Source: an uncultured Prevotellaceae bacterium
Lineage (GTDB): Bacteria; Bacteroidota; Bacteroidia; Bacteroidales; Bacteroidaceae
Assembly (NCBI GenBank): GCA_947304115.1
Contig: CAMZAE010000017.1
Span: 1 to 36,094 of the forward strand
Direction: 5' to 3'
Length of the DNA: 36,094 nucleotides
Both the position numbers and the translations under genes were made by a program. Numbering within the stretch: position 1 is the first letter of the stretch; every line of letters begins with the position of its first letter. A model generated the notes under the pieces. That model was not told the origin of the DNA and did not search any database. It worked only from the letters and a program-made list of their open reading frames with translations. This document shows, one piece after another, positions 15,692-24,517 of the stretch.

Positions 15692-16685
15692 AAACACATT
15701 CGGCATTGAAGCGCAATGCCGCGAACTCATCACCTACGACTCGGAGGAGGCTCTGCGCCAGGCATTGGCATACATCCGCCGCCAATACGAAGGATTGCCG
15801 GTTTTGCACATAGGTTGCGGCAGCAACCTTCTCTTCCTTAACGACTACAATGGTATTGTGCTGAAGTCTGGAATTAAGGGAGTTCACCTGACAGACGAGA
15901 CAGAAAGTGAAGTGCGAGTAGAGGTGGGGGCAGGCGAAGTGTGCGACGACTTCATCGCCCAAGCCATTGGGCATGGTTGGTATGGCTTGGAAAACCTTTC
16001 GCTCATTCCTGGTCAAATAGGTGCTGCAGCTGTGCAGAACATTGGGGCTTATGGGGTTGAAGCTTGCAATGTTATTGAAGAAGTCCGTGGCATCTCCCTG
16101 AAGGACGGCATAGCGCGCACTTGGAAGAAAGACGAGTGCAAGTACGGCTACAGACAAAGCATCTTCAAGGAAGAACTATGGGGAAAATATGCCATTACCC
16201 GCGTCACGTTCCGCCTCAGCAAGCATTTCAAGCCAAACCTTCAATATGGCGGACTTACTAAAGCCGTCGAACAAGCAGGACTGACAGAAGATACACTTAC
16301 AGCAGAACAATTGCGGCAAATCATCATCGATATTCGTAAAGCCAAGCTCCCTGATCCCAAAGAACAGGGCAATGCCGGCAGCTTTTTCAAGAATCCCATC
16401 GTATCAAAGGAGAAGGCAGAGCAGCTACTCACACAATATCCTGCGATGCCAAATTACCCGGCCGAAGAAGGTAAGGTCAAGCTGGCAGCAGGATGGCTGA
16501 TTGAACAGGCAGGGTGGAAAGGCAGAAGCCTCGGCCCTGCTGCTGTTCACGACCGCCAAGCTTTGGTACTTGTCAACAAAGGCGGAGCAACAGGCAAAGA
16601 CATACAACGGCTCTGCGAGGCAATCACAAAGGATGTCAACGAGCGCTTCGGCATCGAACTCTCACCGGAAGTCAACTTTATATGA
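15681..16685 (+). CDS. murB: UDP-N-acetylenolpyruvoylglucosamine reductase
   Basis: 334 residues. It is a flavoenzyme that reduces UDP-GlcNAc enolpyruvate to UDP-MurNAc in peptidoglycan synthesis. FAD-binding segments LHIGCGSNLLFLNDYNGIVL and LSLIPGQIGAAAVQNIGAYG are clear, as are YGYRQSIFK and the C-terminal GNAGSFFKNP with the active-site Ser. The E. coli-type (type I) layout fits. It overlaps the lipoprotein gene upstream and, by an ATGA, the metallohydrolase downstream, so all three are one unit. Confidence 0.96.
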   Translation: MKIENTFGIEAQCRELITYDSEEALRQALAYIRRQYEGLPVLHIGCGSNLLFLNDYNGIVLKSGIKGVHLTDETESEVRVEVGAGEVCDDFIAQAIGHGWYGLENLSLIPGQIGAAAVQNIGAYGVEACNVIEEVRGISLKDGIARTWKKDECKYGYRQSIFKEELWGKYAITRVTFRLSKHFKPNLQYGGLTKAVEQAGLTEDTLTAEQLRQIIIDIRKAKLPDPKEQGNAGSFFKNPIVSKEKAEQLLTQYPAMPNYPAEEGKVKLAAGWLIEQAGWKGRSLGPAAVHDRQALVLVNKGGATGKDIQRLCEAITKDVNERFGIELSPEVNFI

Positions 16686-17446
16686 AGATAACATTCCTCG
16701 GAACAGGCACAAGCATCGGCGTACCACAGATAGGTTGCCAATGCGAAGTTTGCACCAGTAACGATCCTCGTGACCGTCGTTTGCGGGCATCAGCCCTCAT
16801 CGAGGAAGGCGACACACGGCTCCTGATTGACTGTGGCCCTGACTTCCGCGAACAGATGTTGCGCATCAAGATGTCAAAGCCGCTTGATGCTGTCCTCATC
16901 ACTCATGAGCATTACGACCATGTTGGCGGCATCGACGACCTCCGGCCTTTTACCTTTGACCGCAATCTTCCCATCTATGCCGACGACTACGCCTGCACGC
17001 ACTTACGGCAACGCCTACCCTATTGTCTTGTTCAAAACACATATCCTGGTGTCCCGCAATTGCATTTGCAGGAATTGAAAGAAGGCGAAAAACTTCAATT
17101 CGGTTCACTTGAGGTAACAGCACTTCGTGTCATGCACGGCAAACTGCCAATCCTCGGATACCGCATCGGCGACGTTGCCTATCTCACAGACATGACAGAA
17201 TTGTTCCCGTCTTCACTGCCCTTGCTCAAAGGGATAAAGCTGCTCATCATCGGTGCTTTGCGCCATACGCCGCACAAGACACACCAAACCGTAGAACACG
17301 CCATCGCCTTCAGCCAAAGCCTTGGCAATATCCCAACCTACTTCATCCACATGTGCCATCAGGTTGGACTTCATGCTGTCGAAGAGGAACGGCTTCCCCA
17401 AGGCTTCCACTACGCCTACGACGGCCTCGTGCTTGAGGTGTCTTGA
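16682..17446 (+). CDS. MBL-fold metallohydrolase, PhnP-like
   Basis: 254 residues. The start at 16682 overlaps the murB stop and gives the classic beginning MKITFLGTGTSIGVPQIGC; the longer upstream frame is a shadow of murB. The pair of cysteines in IGCQCEVC and the zinc-binding THEHYDHVGGIDD, with later Asp and His residues (LTDMTE, HTPHKTHQT, HMCHQVGLH), place it in the PhnP/RNase Z-like branch, whose members hydrolyse phosphodiesters such as cyclic phosphates. No phosphonate genes lie nearby, so the substrate is unknown. A terminator follows. Confidence 0.85.
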   Translation: MKITFLGTGTSIGVPQIGCQCEVCTSNDPRDRRLRASALIEEGDTRLLIDCGPDFREQMLRIKMSKPLDAVLITHEHYDHVGGIDDLRPFTFDRNLPIYADDYACTHLRQRLPYCLVQNTYPGVPQLHLQELKEGEKLQFGSLEVTALRVMHGKLPILGYRIGDVAYLTDMTELFPSSLPLLKGIKLLIIGALRHTPHKTHQTVEHAIAFSQSLGNIPTYFIHMCHQVGLHAVEEERLPQGFHYAYDGLVLEVS

Positions 17447-17466
17447 ACCATAGCCATCATTATACA

Positions 17467-17504
17467 ACATGGGGCGTTGTGTTTCTTAACACAACGCCCC
17501 ATGT
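17467..17504 (+). terminator. Terminator between convergent genes
   Basis: A perfect 15-bp stem (17467-17481 with 17490-17504, 8-nt loop) is followed by CTTTTATCTT on the plus strand. It lies between the metallohydrolase gene and the convergent BspA-like gene and may serve both. Confidence 0.65.
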
Positions 17505-17525
17505 CTTTTATCTTGGCTTACGCTA

Positions 17526-19412
17526 TTACTTCACAATGACCTTCTTCGTGGTGCCGTCGCCCATACGAATGACGTTGATTCCCTTTTGCAGCTTGGGCTG
17601 TTGGTATCCATTGGTGCTATAAACACTCTTGACAACACCCACGCCTGACTTGAGAGAATTGACAGCGGTCGGATTTCCTGCGGCCTCTATGTTGAACTTG
17701 CCCCATACATCGTGACTTCTATACTTCTCAACAGCATTCTCCGGAACTATCAACGTTACTGCACTCACATCTATATTGCTGAAAGTGGAATTAGACACCC
17801 ATGGCGTTTTTTCAGCATTACAATGGATTACCTTCAGGCCAGAACATCCCTCAAAGCTGTTTTTGCCCAAGCTGGCCATGCTCTTTGGTAATTCCACCTC
17901 TTCCAAACCCGTACAGCCATAGAAGACAAGTTCACCGATATCAGTCAAGCCTTCCGGCATAGTGACAGATGTCAATCCTATGCATTCATAGAAAGCAGCA
18001 CTGCCGATAGAGGTTACACTTTCTGGAATCGTAATGGAAGTCAAGCTATAGCACAGAGCAAAAGCTCTATAGCCAATGCTCGTCAATCCCTCGGGCAGGG
18101 TAACATCGGAAAGGTATTCACAATCATAGAAAGCATTATCTTCAATACTTACTACGTTTGCTGGAATCGTCACCGAAGACAAACTATAGCAATAAGAGAA
18201 AGCGTTTTTGCCGATATTCGTCATGCTGTTGGGAATAGACACGCTGTACAGACTATAACAACCATAGAAGACCGAATAGTCCATGCTTGTAACACTTTCC
18301 GGAATAGTTACCGAACCCAGGCTGTAACAACCTGCAAAAGCACCGCTGCCAATAGATGTCACGCCTTCTGAGATGGTCACTGCGGTCAAACCTGTGCAAC
18401 CGTAAAAAGCATTATGTCCAATCTTCTTGACATTGGAGGGGATAAAGACTCCGTCCAAACTCGTACAACCCGAGAAAGCGTGTTCTTCAATTCCGGTAAC
18501 AGTGCTCGGTATGGTGACAGTTTGCAAACTTATACATCCCTGGAATGTGCTGCTCTCAATGAAAGTCACGCCATCTGGGATTGTGACATCGGTCAAAGCA
18601 GTACAGCCATAAAAGGCAGAACTGCCAATGTTCGTCACGCCTGAAGAAAGAGTTACCGTAGCCAAATTACTGCAAGTCGCAAACGCAGAGTTGCCGATGT
18701 TGGTCACACTGCCTGGAATTGTGATTGAAGCCAAGGCATGGCAGCCAGAAAAGGCACTGGTGCCAATGGATGTCACACTATTCGGTATTGAGACATCGGG
18801 CAGGCTACTGCACCCTCTAAAAGCAAAGTTGCCGATGCTTGTCACAGTGTTTGGGATAGAGACGGATGTCAAGGCAAGACAAGCATAAAAGGCTTCATCG
18901 CCAATTGTTGTCACCCCATTGGGAATAGCGACAGAAGCCAAAGCCCAGCAGCCAGAGAACACACCGGGTTCAATGCTTTTCACATTGTTAGAGATTGTTA
19001 CCGATGTCAGACCGCTACAAGCATAGAATGCATAGCTGCTGATATTCGTCACGCTATTGGGAATGTTAAGGGTTGTCAAGCCACTGCAATCATTGAATGC
19101 ATAGCTGCCAATACTGGTCACACTGCCCGGTATTGTGACAGAAGTCAACAGATGTCCCATCACGAAAGCATTATCGCCAATGCTTGTTACAGAATACGTT
19201 TTGCCGTCGAATGTCACATTTGCAGGGATATTCACAGACATACTCTCGTTAGCTCCTTGGTCTTTTTCACTAACTTTGGCAACAGTTGCAATATCTCCTG
19301 CAAAGTTGTAACTGATGACGTAATTGTCAGTTGTTATCTCGGCATCGTATGCGAAAACCTTGATACTCGCAAGCATGACAAGTGACAGGGGAAGTAAAGT
19401 CTTTAGTTTCAT
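17526..19412 (-). CDS. BspA-like leucine-rich repeat surface protein
   Basis: 628 residues from the ATG at 19412. An upstream ATG at 19460 lies only about 4 nt from the expected transcription start, whereas 19412 gives a normal signal peptide (MKLKTLLPLSLVMLASIKVFA). After about 60 residues come 19 consecutive repeats of exactly 23 residues with consensus LTSVTIPxSVTSIGxxAFxGCxx, the Treponema/BspA type of LRR (LRR_5). The C-terminus (YSTNGYQQPKLQKGINVIRM then KKVIVK) is the short conserved tail often found on exported Prevotella proteins. BspA proteins bind host proteins and other bacteria; here that role is inferred only from the family. Confidence 0.88.
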   Translation of the reverse strand: MKLKTLLPLSLVMLASIKVFAYDAEITTDNYVISYNFAGDIATVAKVSEKDQGANESMSVNIPANVTFDGKTYSVTSIGDNAFVMGHLLTSVTIPGSVTSIGSYAFNDCSGLTTLNIPNSVTNISSYAFYACSGLTSVTISNNVKSIEPGVFSGCWALASVAIPNGVTTIGDEAFYACLALTSVSIPNTVTSIGNFAFRGCSSLPDVSIPNSVTSIGTSAFSGCHALASITIPGSVTNIGNSAFATCSNLATVTLSSGVTNIGSSAFYGCTALTDVTIPDGVTFIESSTFQGCISLQTVTIPSTVTGIEEHAFSGCTSLDGVFIPSNVKKIGHNAFYGCTGLTAVTISEGVTSIGSGAFAGCYSLGSVTIPESVTSMDYSVFYGCYSLYSVSIPNSMTNIGKNAFSYCYSLSSVTIPANVVSIEDNAFYDCEYLSDVTLPEGLTSIGYRAFALCYSLTSITIPESVTSIGSAAFYECIGLTSVTMPEGLTDIGELVFYGCTGLEEVELPKSMASLGKNSFEGCSGLKVIHCNAEKTPWVSNSTFSNIDVSAVTLIVPENAVEKYRSHDVWGKFNIEAAGNPTAVNSLKSGVGVVKSVYSTNGYQQPKLQKGINVIRMGDGTTKKVIVK

Positions 19413-19470
19413 TGAATGAAGTGGTTTTATAAGATGAACAGAATGTATTAGTTTACGCATGTATCTCGTG

Positions 19471-19478
19471 CAAAGATA
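19471..19478 (-). promoter_or_regulatory. -7 box of the BspA-like gene
   Basis: TATCTTTG on the minus strand, 58 bp before the ATG at 19412. It decides the start codon choice. Confidence 0.55.
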
Positions 19479-19575
19479 TACATTTTTTTACATTTGTCGG
19501 CGGCTTACCTGTTAAATCGTGTTAAATTATGTTGTTTTATTCGTTTTTCTTCTTCTTTTGGGTATTTCTACCCTG

Positions 19576-20172
19576 TTATTCGACATTAAAATAGAAGTAG
19601 CCTGCTGCTCCGCCACCGACTGCGCCGCTTTGTGGAGTGATGCGTCCGTTATAGGATGTGTTATCCACGATGCTGCCATTGTCTATTTGGATTCCTGTGG
19701 CACTGTATTTATAGTATGCCACAAACTTTATCGTGTCCGGTGTGCTCCCTGTAGGCAGGGCGTCGTCAGGCAGGAGCAGATGCCCTACAGGGTCGTCCGA
19801 ACCGTTGACATAGCCGTCGTAGTTCGTATGCTGCCTGTACTCCTTTGTCATGTGAACCTTCTCGTCATCGCTGGGATCATCGTTGTTCTTGGTGTCCAGC
19901 ACGTCATAGCAGATTGTCCACACATAATCCGTGCTGTGTATCTGGTGTCCGCGCTCTTTCTGATGAGCCGTGATATGGATGGAATCTCCTGGATGCAGAA
20001 CCACATTGCGGAGGACGCCTTGGACATAGTTGGGGTAATTGCCGGTCTCGTAAGTAAAGCCGTACCAAGTGGGGCAATAAGAGGTATAGTCGTTCTTTGT
20101 ACAGGAGGCGAAGAACACGGCCGCCATCAATCCTCCCCAAAAGGAGGCTTTTTTAATTATACGTCTATTCAT
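19576..20172 (-). CDS. Lipoprotein of unknown function
   Basis: 198 residues. The signal peptide ends in the lipobox FFASC, so the protein is lipid-anchored. The mature part is rich in Tyr, Asp and Gly, likely all-beta (VVLHPGDSIHITAHQKERG, DTIKFVAYYKYSATGI), and ends in a Gly-rich AVGGGAAGYFYFNVE. I do not recognise the family. The hydrophobic core of the signal peptide (KKASFWGGLMAA) is encoded partly by a GC-rich palindrome (20130-20149). It follows maf by 6 bp and is probably the last gene of the nitroreductase-kdsC-maf unit. Confidence 0.7.
   Translation of the reverse strand: MNRRIIKKASFWGGLMAAVFFASCTKNDYTSYCPTWYGFTYETGNYPNYVQGVLRNVVLHPGDSIHITAHQKERGHQIHSTDYVWTICYDVLDTKNNDDPSDDEKVHMTKEYRQHTNYDGYVNGSDDPVGHLLLPDDALPTGSTPDTIKFVAYYKYSATGIQIDNGSIVDNTSYNGRITPQSGAVGGGAAGYFYFNVE
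20130..20149 (-). repeat. GC-rich palindrome in a signal peptide coding region
   Basis: On the minus strand GCCTCC, TTTT and GGGGAGG form a 5-bp GGAGG/CCTCC stem (20132-20136 with 20143-20147). It encodes ASFWGG within the signal peptide and resembles the ileS elements in its AGCCTCC start. Confidence 0.4.
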
Positions 20173-20178
20173 TATGAA

Positions 20179-20742
20179 TTAACACATGTTGAGTTTCTTT
20201 AATTCTGTATAGAGCCGCTGGACGGGGAGTCCCATCACATTGAAGTAGGAACCCTCGATGGCCATAACGCCAATATAGCCTATCCACTCCTGTATCCCGT
20301 AAGCCCCGGCCTTGTCCAGGGGATGGTAACGGGTGACATAGTAGTCTATCTCGGCATCGGAAAGTTGGGCAAATGTGACATGAGACGTTGAGGCGAAAGA
20401 GCGCTGCTGGTCACTCCAAGAAAGTGTCACCCCTGTGATGACCTGATGTGTCTTGCCGGAGAGCTTGCGGAGCATTTGCCTTGCCTCTGCCTCGTCTGCA
20501 GGCTTGCCTAAGACTTCCCCGTCGAGCCAGACGATGGTGTCTGCCGTGATGAGCAGTTCGTCGGGATTCAAGGAATATGCAGCAGCCTTCTTACGGCTGA
20601 TGTACTGGGGTGTTTCCTCCATCGTAAGCCCTTCGGGATAAGACTCATCCAGGCCCTGAAGTGTGCGAACCTCATATTCTAAGCCAAGCCCTGAGAGCAG
20701 TTCCTTACGTCGGGGCGAATTACTTGCGAGCACTATTTTCAT
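20179..20742 (-). CDS. maf: Maf-family nucleoside triphosphate pyrophosphatase
   Basis: 187 residues. The N-terminus MKIVLASNSPRRKELLSGLG carries the Maf signature (ASxSPRR), with the metal-binding TADTIVWLDGEVLGKP and the HQVITGVTLSW segment. Maf proteins hydrolyse dTTP, UTP or modified nucleotides to monophosphates, a housecleaning role. The sequence fits the YhdE-type (dTTP/UTP) group. It begins 1 bp beyond the stop of the kdsC-like gene. Confidence 0.92.
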   Translation of the reverse strand: MKIVLASNSPRRKELLSGLGLEYEVRTLQGLDESYPEGLTMEETPQYISRKKAAAYSLNPDELLITADTIVWLDGEVLGKPADEAEARQMLRKLSGKTHQVITGVTLSWSDQQRSFASTSHVTFAQLSDAEIDYYVTRYHPLDKAGAYGIQEWIGYIGVMAIEGSYFNVMGLPVQRLYTELKKLNMC

Positions 20743-20743
20743 C

Positions 20744-21262
20744 TTACCAACTAAAGGCTTTTTCGTTTGCCATCCATTTGCCCTGTGCCTTCAAGACCTG
20801 CTCTATGACATCGCGGACACAACCATAGCCGCCAGCGCGATGGCTAACGTAAAGGCAGATGTCCCTAATCTCAGGAGCCGCGTCTCGGGGGCAGCAAGGC
20901 AGTCCGACCTGCCTCATCATGCCAAAGTCGGGAATATCATCACCCATGTAAAGCACTTCTTCCCGCGAAAGACCATACTTCTGGAGCAGTTTTTGAAGGC
21001 TGTCTGTCTTGACAGAACTTGCCAGAAAGATGTCATGTATGCCAAGCCCTTCATAGCGGCGGCGAATGGCGTCTTCGTGCGCTCCGGTAATGATGGCGAC
21101 GTGCAGCCCTTCTGTTACCGCAAGGCGCAAAGCATAACCGTCCTTTGTGTTCAAAGAACGCATGAGCACACCTTCATCGCTCATCTGAATGGTTTCAGCA
21201 CTGAGTACGCCATCAACATCGAAGACGAGTGCCTTTATCTTTGTCAAGTCGTAGTTAATCAT
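20744..21262 (-). CDS. kdsC: KdsC-like HAD phosphatase (KDO-8-phosphate phosphatase)
   Basis: 172 residues from the ATG at 21262 (MINYDLTKIKALVFDVDGVL); an ATG 12 bp further upstream is possible. HAD motifs: FDVDGVLS (catalytic Asp pair), AIITGAHEDAIRRR, the Lys in SSVKTDSLQKLL, and YMGDDIPDFGMMRQVGLPCC. This small, cap-less C0 type with GDDxPD acts as a tetramer on 3-deoxy-D-manno-octulosonate 8-phosphate in the inner core of lipopolysaccharide, a role expected in this Gram-negative group. It overlaps the nitroreductase gene by 8 bp. Confidence 0.88.
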   Translation of the reverse strand: MINYDLTKIKALVFDVDGVLSAETIQMSDEGVLMRSLNTKDGYALRLAVTEGLHVAIITGAHEDAIRRRYEGLGIHDIFLASSVKTDSLQKLLQKYGLSREEVLYMGDDIPDFGMMRQVGLPCCPRDAAPEIRDICLYVSHRAGGYGCVRDVIEQVLKAQGKWMANEKAFSW

Positions 21263-21785
21263 ATTGCCCAACATGCACTTGTTCCCATTTCAGGCGGTCC
21301 TCGTTCTGAGGTTTGCGTTCCATTCCCTTATGGCCTACGGCAATGATGCACACGGCCCTCAGCCCTTCAGGGATGCCGAGCAAGGTTTTCACTATCTCTT
21401 CCGTTGGACGACCGTCGGCAGAGAGTCTGTCGCGAACCTGTATCCAACAGGCTCCAAGTCCGAGGTCTTCGGCTTGCAGGAGGATATGCGTGGCTGCAAC
21501 AGAGGCATCCTCTATCCAGACATCGCTGACAGCAGGGTTGGCAAGCACGACAATGGCAAGCGGAGCACCTGCCAGGAAGTCGGAGCCGACCTGCTTGCAC
21601 CGGCTTAGGGCAGCAAGCACCTCTTTGTCCTCCACCACGACGAATTCATAGCTGTGCAGGCCCTTACTGCTCGGAGCCATCAGCCCTGCACGCAGGAGAA
21701 GCCTTACTTCGTCGCCGCTCAGCAGCTCTTCGGTAAACTGACGCATACTGCGCCTCGTCTTTATCAATTCACTGAAACTTTCCAT
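21255..21785 (-). CDS. Nitroreductase-family flavoprotein
   Basis: 176 residues. FMN-binding N-terminus ELIKTRRSMRQFTEELLSGD, then LMAPSSKGLHSYEFVVVEDK, GAPLAIVVLANP and the C-terminal GIPEGLRAVCIIAVGHKG. The family reduces nitroaromatics, quinones or flavins with NAD(P)H; the native substrate cannot be told. It is the first gene of the minus-strand unit with kdsC, maf and the lipoprotein gene. Confidence 0.88.
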   Translation of the reverse strand: MESFSELIKTRRSMRQFTEELLSGDEVRLLLRAGLMAPSSKGLHSYEFVVVEDKEVLAALSRCKQVGSDFLAGAPLAIVVLANPAVSDVWIEDASVAATHILLQAEDLGLGACWIQVRDRLSADGRPTEEIVKTLLGIPEGLRAVCIIAVGHKGMERKPQNEDRLKWEQVHVGQYD

Positions 21786-21807
21786 AACCTTTTTCCTATT
21801 TGCGACG

Positions 21808-21838
21808 CAAAGTTACGAAATAAAATGAAGAAAACAAA
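21808..21838 (-). promoter_or_regulatory. Promoter of the nitroreductase-kdsC-maf unit
   Basis: On the minus strand TTTG (21835-21838) and TAACTTTG (21808-21815) are 19 bp apart. Confidence 0.65.
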
Positions 21839-21902
21839 GCCTGACAGGGAAGAAAAGTGATTCCCTTCAGAGAGAAAGAAACTCCAACACGCCGAAAAGT
21901 CT

Positions 21903-21986
21903 ATTTTACGTCGTAATTTGTACAATTTACGTCGTAGTTTGTACAATTCACGACGTAAATTACACAATTCACGTCGCAAAATAAAG
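21903..21986 (+). repeat. 84-bp array of four 21-bp units, ACGWCGT core
   Basis: Units start at 21903, 21924, 21945 and 21966. Each has ACG(A/T)CG(T/C) at the same offset, with AT-rich spacers. Units 2 and 3 form an 11-bp perfect inverted repeat (ATTTACGTCGT with ACGACGTAAAT). The last unit (AATTCACGTCGCAAAATAAAG) is nearly identical to the last unit at 35701-35721. It lies in the 318-bp divergent gap between the nitroreductase and receptor genes. The rest of the gap (21987-22103) has a short GC-rich palindrome (CCGCCGGCAGGCGG) and no clear promoter for the receptor. Confidence 0.8.
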
Positions 21987-22103
21987 AATTCCACATGGAG
22001 TGTGGGACTTCCCGCCGGCAGGCGGACAATTTGTCTGCATGGAGTATTGGCAAACTTGATTTGATGGCAACACAATAAAACGGCTCATTACACGTTATTA
22101 TAT

Positions 22104-24503
22104 ATGATGATACGCTTCATATTGATTGTTTTGCCTTTGTTTTTGGGCATTATGAACATCACCGCCCAGGACGAGGAGCAGCCCGATACGGCCAAGGTGC
22201 ACCTGAAAGGAAGGGTTGTGGATGAAAGCCAGGATCCGGTCTCGTTTTGCCAGGTACGCATCGAGGGACAGCCTTTCGGCACAACGGCATCTGTTGAAGG
22301 GCAGTACAAGCTCTCGTTCCAGACGGCAGACAGCGTTGTCGTCGTCTATAGCATGATAGGCTATGAGACAAGGAAGCGCATTCTGAAGAAGCCTCAAGGC
22401 AACCTCACGCTCAACATCGTGATGCGCGAAAGCGGCAAGGAAATGGCCGAGGTGACGGTGGCAGACACTCGCACCCAGATGGGTTCTATGCAGGAACTCA
22501 ACAAGAAGGACCTCAAACGGATGCCAAGCACCAGCGGCAACGCCGTCGAGGAACTTGTTGCCACGCAAGCCGGCGTCAGCACCCACAACGAGTTGAGCAG
22601 CCAATACAACGTGCGAGGCGGCTCTTTCGACGAGAACTGCGTCTATATCAACGGCGTTGAAGTCTATCGTCCGATGCTCATCAGCAGCGGGCAGCAGGAA
22701 GGGCTTTCCATCATCAACAGCGACATGGTGGAGAAGATTAACTTCTCGGCTGGCGGCTTCGAGGCAAAGTACGGCGACAGGATGTCCAGTGTGCTCGACA
22801 TCACCTACGCCCACCCCGAGCGGCTTGAGGCATCTGTGGCTGCCAGTCTGCTCGGTGCCAATGTCTATGTAGGCTATGGCAAAAAGAAGTTCTCTTTCAG
22901 CAACGGCCTCCGATACAAGACCAACCAGTACATGCTCGGCAGCCTGGAGACGAAAGGCGAGTACAAGCCAAACTTCCTCGACTATCAGGCATACCTGCGC
23001 TGGGCACCCTCAAAGGACTGGACCTTCGATGCCATTGTCTATATCAACCGCAACAACTACAACTTCAAGCCTACAGACCGCGAGACGAAGTTCGGCACGC
23101 TGGAGGACGTGAAGAGCTTCAAGGTCTATTTCGACGGCAAGGAGGAGGACCAGTTCCAAACGCTTTTCGGCACCATCCGTGCCGCACGACGAGCTGGAGC
23201 GGGCATTGTCAGCCTCACGGCATCGGCTTTCAGCAATCGCGAAAAGGAGACCTACGACATACAGGGACAATACTGGCTCAACGAGACAAACGGCGACGAG
23301 CAACTTGGCGTAGGCTCCTACATGGAACATGCCCGCAACTTCCTCTATAGCTCCGTACAAGCCATGAGGCTCGGCTACGACCTGAAGAAAGGCAATCACA
23401 CCATGCAAGCCGGCATCGGCTGGAAGCACGAGAAGGTGCGCGAGAACTCAAGCGAATGGGAGTATCGAGACAGCAGCGGCTACAGTGTGCCGCACACAGG
23501 CTCCGAACTTCAGGTCATCTATAATATGCGGGCCAAGAACAGCATCAACTCCAACCACCTTGAACTCTATGCACAAGACACTTGGCGCAAGGAGAGCAGC
23601 CTCGGCATTCTCAGCTTCAACTATGGCCTGAGGCTCAGCTATTGGAGTTGGAACAAGGAGTGGCTCGTCAGCCCCAGAGCCAGCATCGGCTTCGTGCCGG
23701 CAAGCAACGACAACTTCACCTTCCGCCTTGCAATGGGCCTATACAACCAGCGCCCCTTCTACAAGGAACTGCGCGATACCGTCACCGTGGCAGGCAACAC
23801 CACCGTACAGCTTAACAAGGACATCAAGTCGCAACGCAGCTTCCAAGTCGTGGCAGGCATGGAATACAAGTTCAAGATAGGAGGCCGGCCTTTCAAGTTC
23901 ACCACCGAGGCATACTACAAGGCACAGTGGAAACTCAATCCCTACAACGTGGACAACGTGAAGATTGTCTATTACGGCAACAACTGCGCAACAGGCCACG
24001 TCGTGGGAGCCGACTTCAAACTCTATGGCGAGTTCGTGCCAGGCACAGACTCCTGGATAAGCTTCGGGCTGATGAAGGCCAGCATGAAACTGAACGGGCA
24101 GACCATTCCGCAGCCCACCGACCAGCGCTACAACATCAATCTCTTCTTCACCGACTACTTCCCCGGCACGACACGTTGGAAGATGAACCTCAAGGCCACT
24201 TTTGCCGACGGCCTTCCCTTCGGGCCGCCCCACACAGGACTTGAGCGCAATGCCTTCCGTGCACCAGCCTACCGCCGCTTCGACATTGGCATGAACTACC
24301 GCCTCATCGACAACGAGGACAGGCACCTACAACGCGCCAAAATGCTCCGCAACATCTGGCTCGGCCTGGATTGCTTCAACATCTTCGGCCTCGACAACGT
24401 CAGCAGCTACTATTGGATTACCGACATCTCGAACCACCAGTACGCCGTGCCCAACTACTTGACAGGCCGCATGATAAACGCCCGCATTTTGATTGAACTT
24501 TAA
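22104..24503 (+). CDS. TonB-dependent receptor with carboxypeptidase-like N-terminal domain
   Basis: 799 residues. Signal peptide 1-22 (MMIRFILIVLPLFLGIMNITAQ; ATG ATG, either may be used). Residues about 32-110 form a carboxypeptidase D regulatory-like beta-sandwich (VHLKGRVVDESQDPVSFCQV). The plug follows (about 115-225) with MPSTSGNAVEELVATQAGV and QYNVRGGSFDENCVYINGVE. The rest is a 22-strand barrel. It is an outer membrane transporter powered by TonB/ExbBD. At about 800 residues and without a SusD neighbour it is not a SusC pair; the substrate is unknown. A protein with two TonB C-terminal domains is encoded 14 bp downstream. Confidence 0.9.
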   Translation: MMIRFILIVLPLFLGIMNITAQDEEQPDTAKVHLKGRVVDESQDPVSFCQVRIEGQPFGTTASVEGQYKLSFQTADSVVVVYSMIGYETRKRILKKPQGNLTLNIVMRESGKEMAEVTVADTRTQMGSMQELNKKDLKRMPSTSGNAVEELVATQAGVSTHNELSSQYNVRGGSFDENCVYINGVEVYRPMLISSGQQEGLSIINSDMVEKINFSAGGFEAKYGDRMSSVLDITYAHPERLEASVAASLLGANVYVGYGKKKFSFSNGLRYKTNQYMLGSLETKGEYKPNFLDYQAYLRWAPSKDWTFDAIVYINRNNYNFKPTDRETKFGTLEDVKSFKVYFDGKEEDQFQTLFGTIRAARRAGAGIVSLTASAFSNREKETYDIQGQYWLNETNGDEQLGVGSYMEHARNFLYSSVQAMRLGYDLKKGNHTMQAGIGWKHEKVRENSSEWEYRDSSGYSVPHTGSELQVIYNMRAKNSINSNHLELYAQDTWRKESSLGILSFNYGLRLSYWSWNKEWLVSPRASIGFVPASNDNFTFRLAMGLYNQRPFYKELRDTVTVAGNTTVQLNKDIKSQRSFQVVAGMEYKFKIGGRPFKFTTEAYYKAQWKLNPYNVDNVKIVYYGNNCATGHVVGADFKLYGEFVPGTDSWISFGLMKASMKLNGQTIPQPTDQRYNINLFFTDYFPGTTRWKMNLKATFADGLPFGPPHTGLERNAFRAPAYRRFDIGMNYRLIDNEDRHLQRAKMLRNIWLGLDCFNIFGLDNVSSYYWITDISNHQYAVPNYLTGRMINARILIEL

Positions 24504-24517
24504 TTGTACTATATGCC

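Noticed and set aside
21903..21986. CRISPR array
   Set aside because: Units are contiguous 21-bp repeats without unique spacers, and no cas genes are present. The same holds for 13564-13647 and 35638-35721.
21764..22075. ORF across the 21-bp array (minus strand), and the plus-strand ORF at 35551-35868
   Set aside because: They stay open only because 21 bp is seven codons; the repeats read as LRR(K/N)LY heptads with no RBS or family match.
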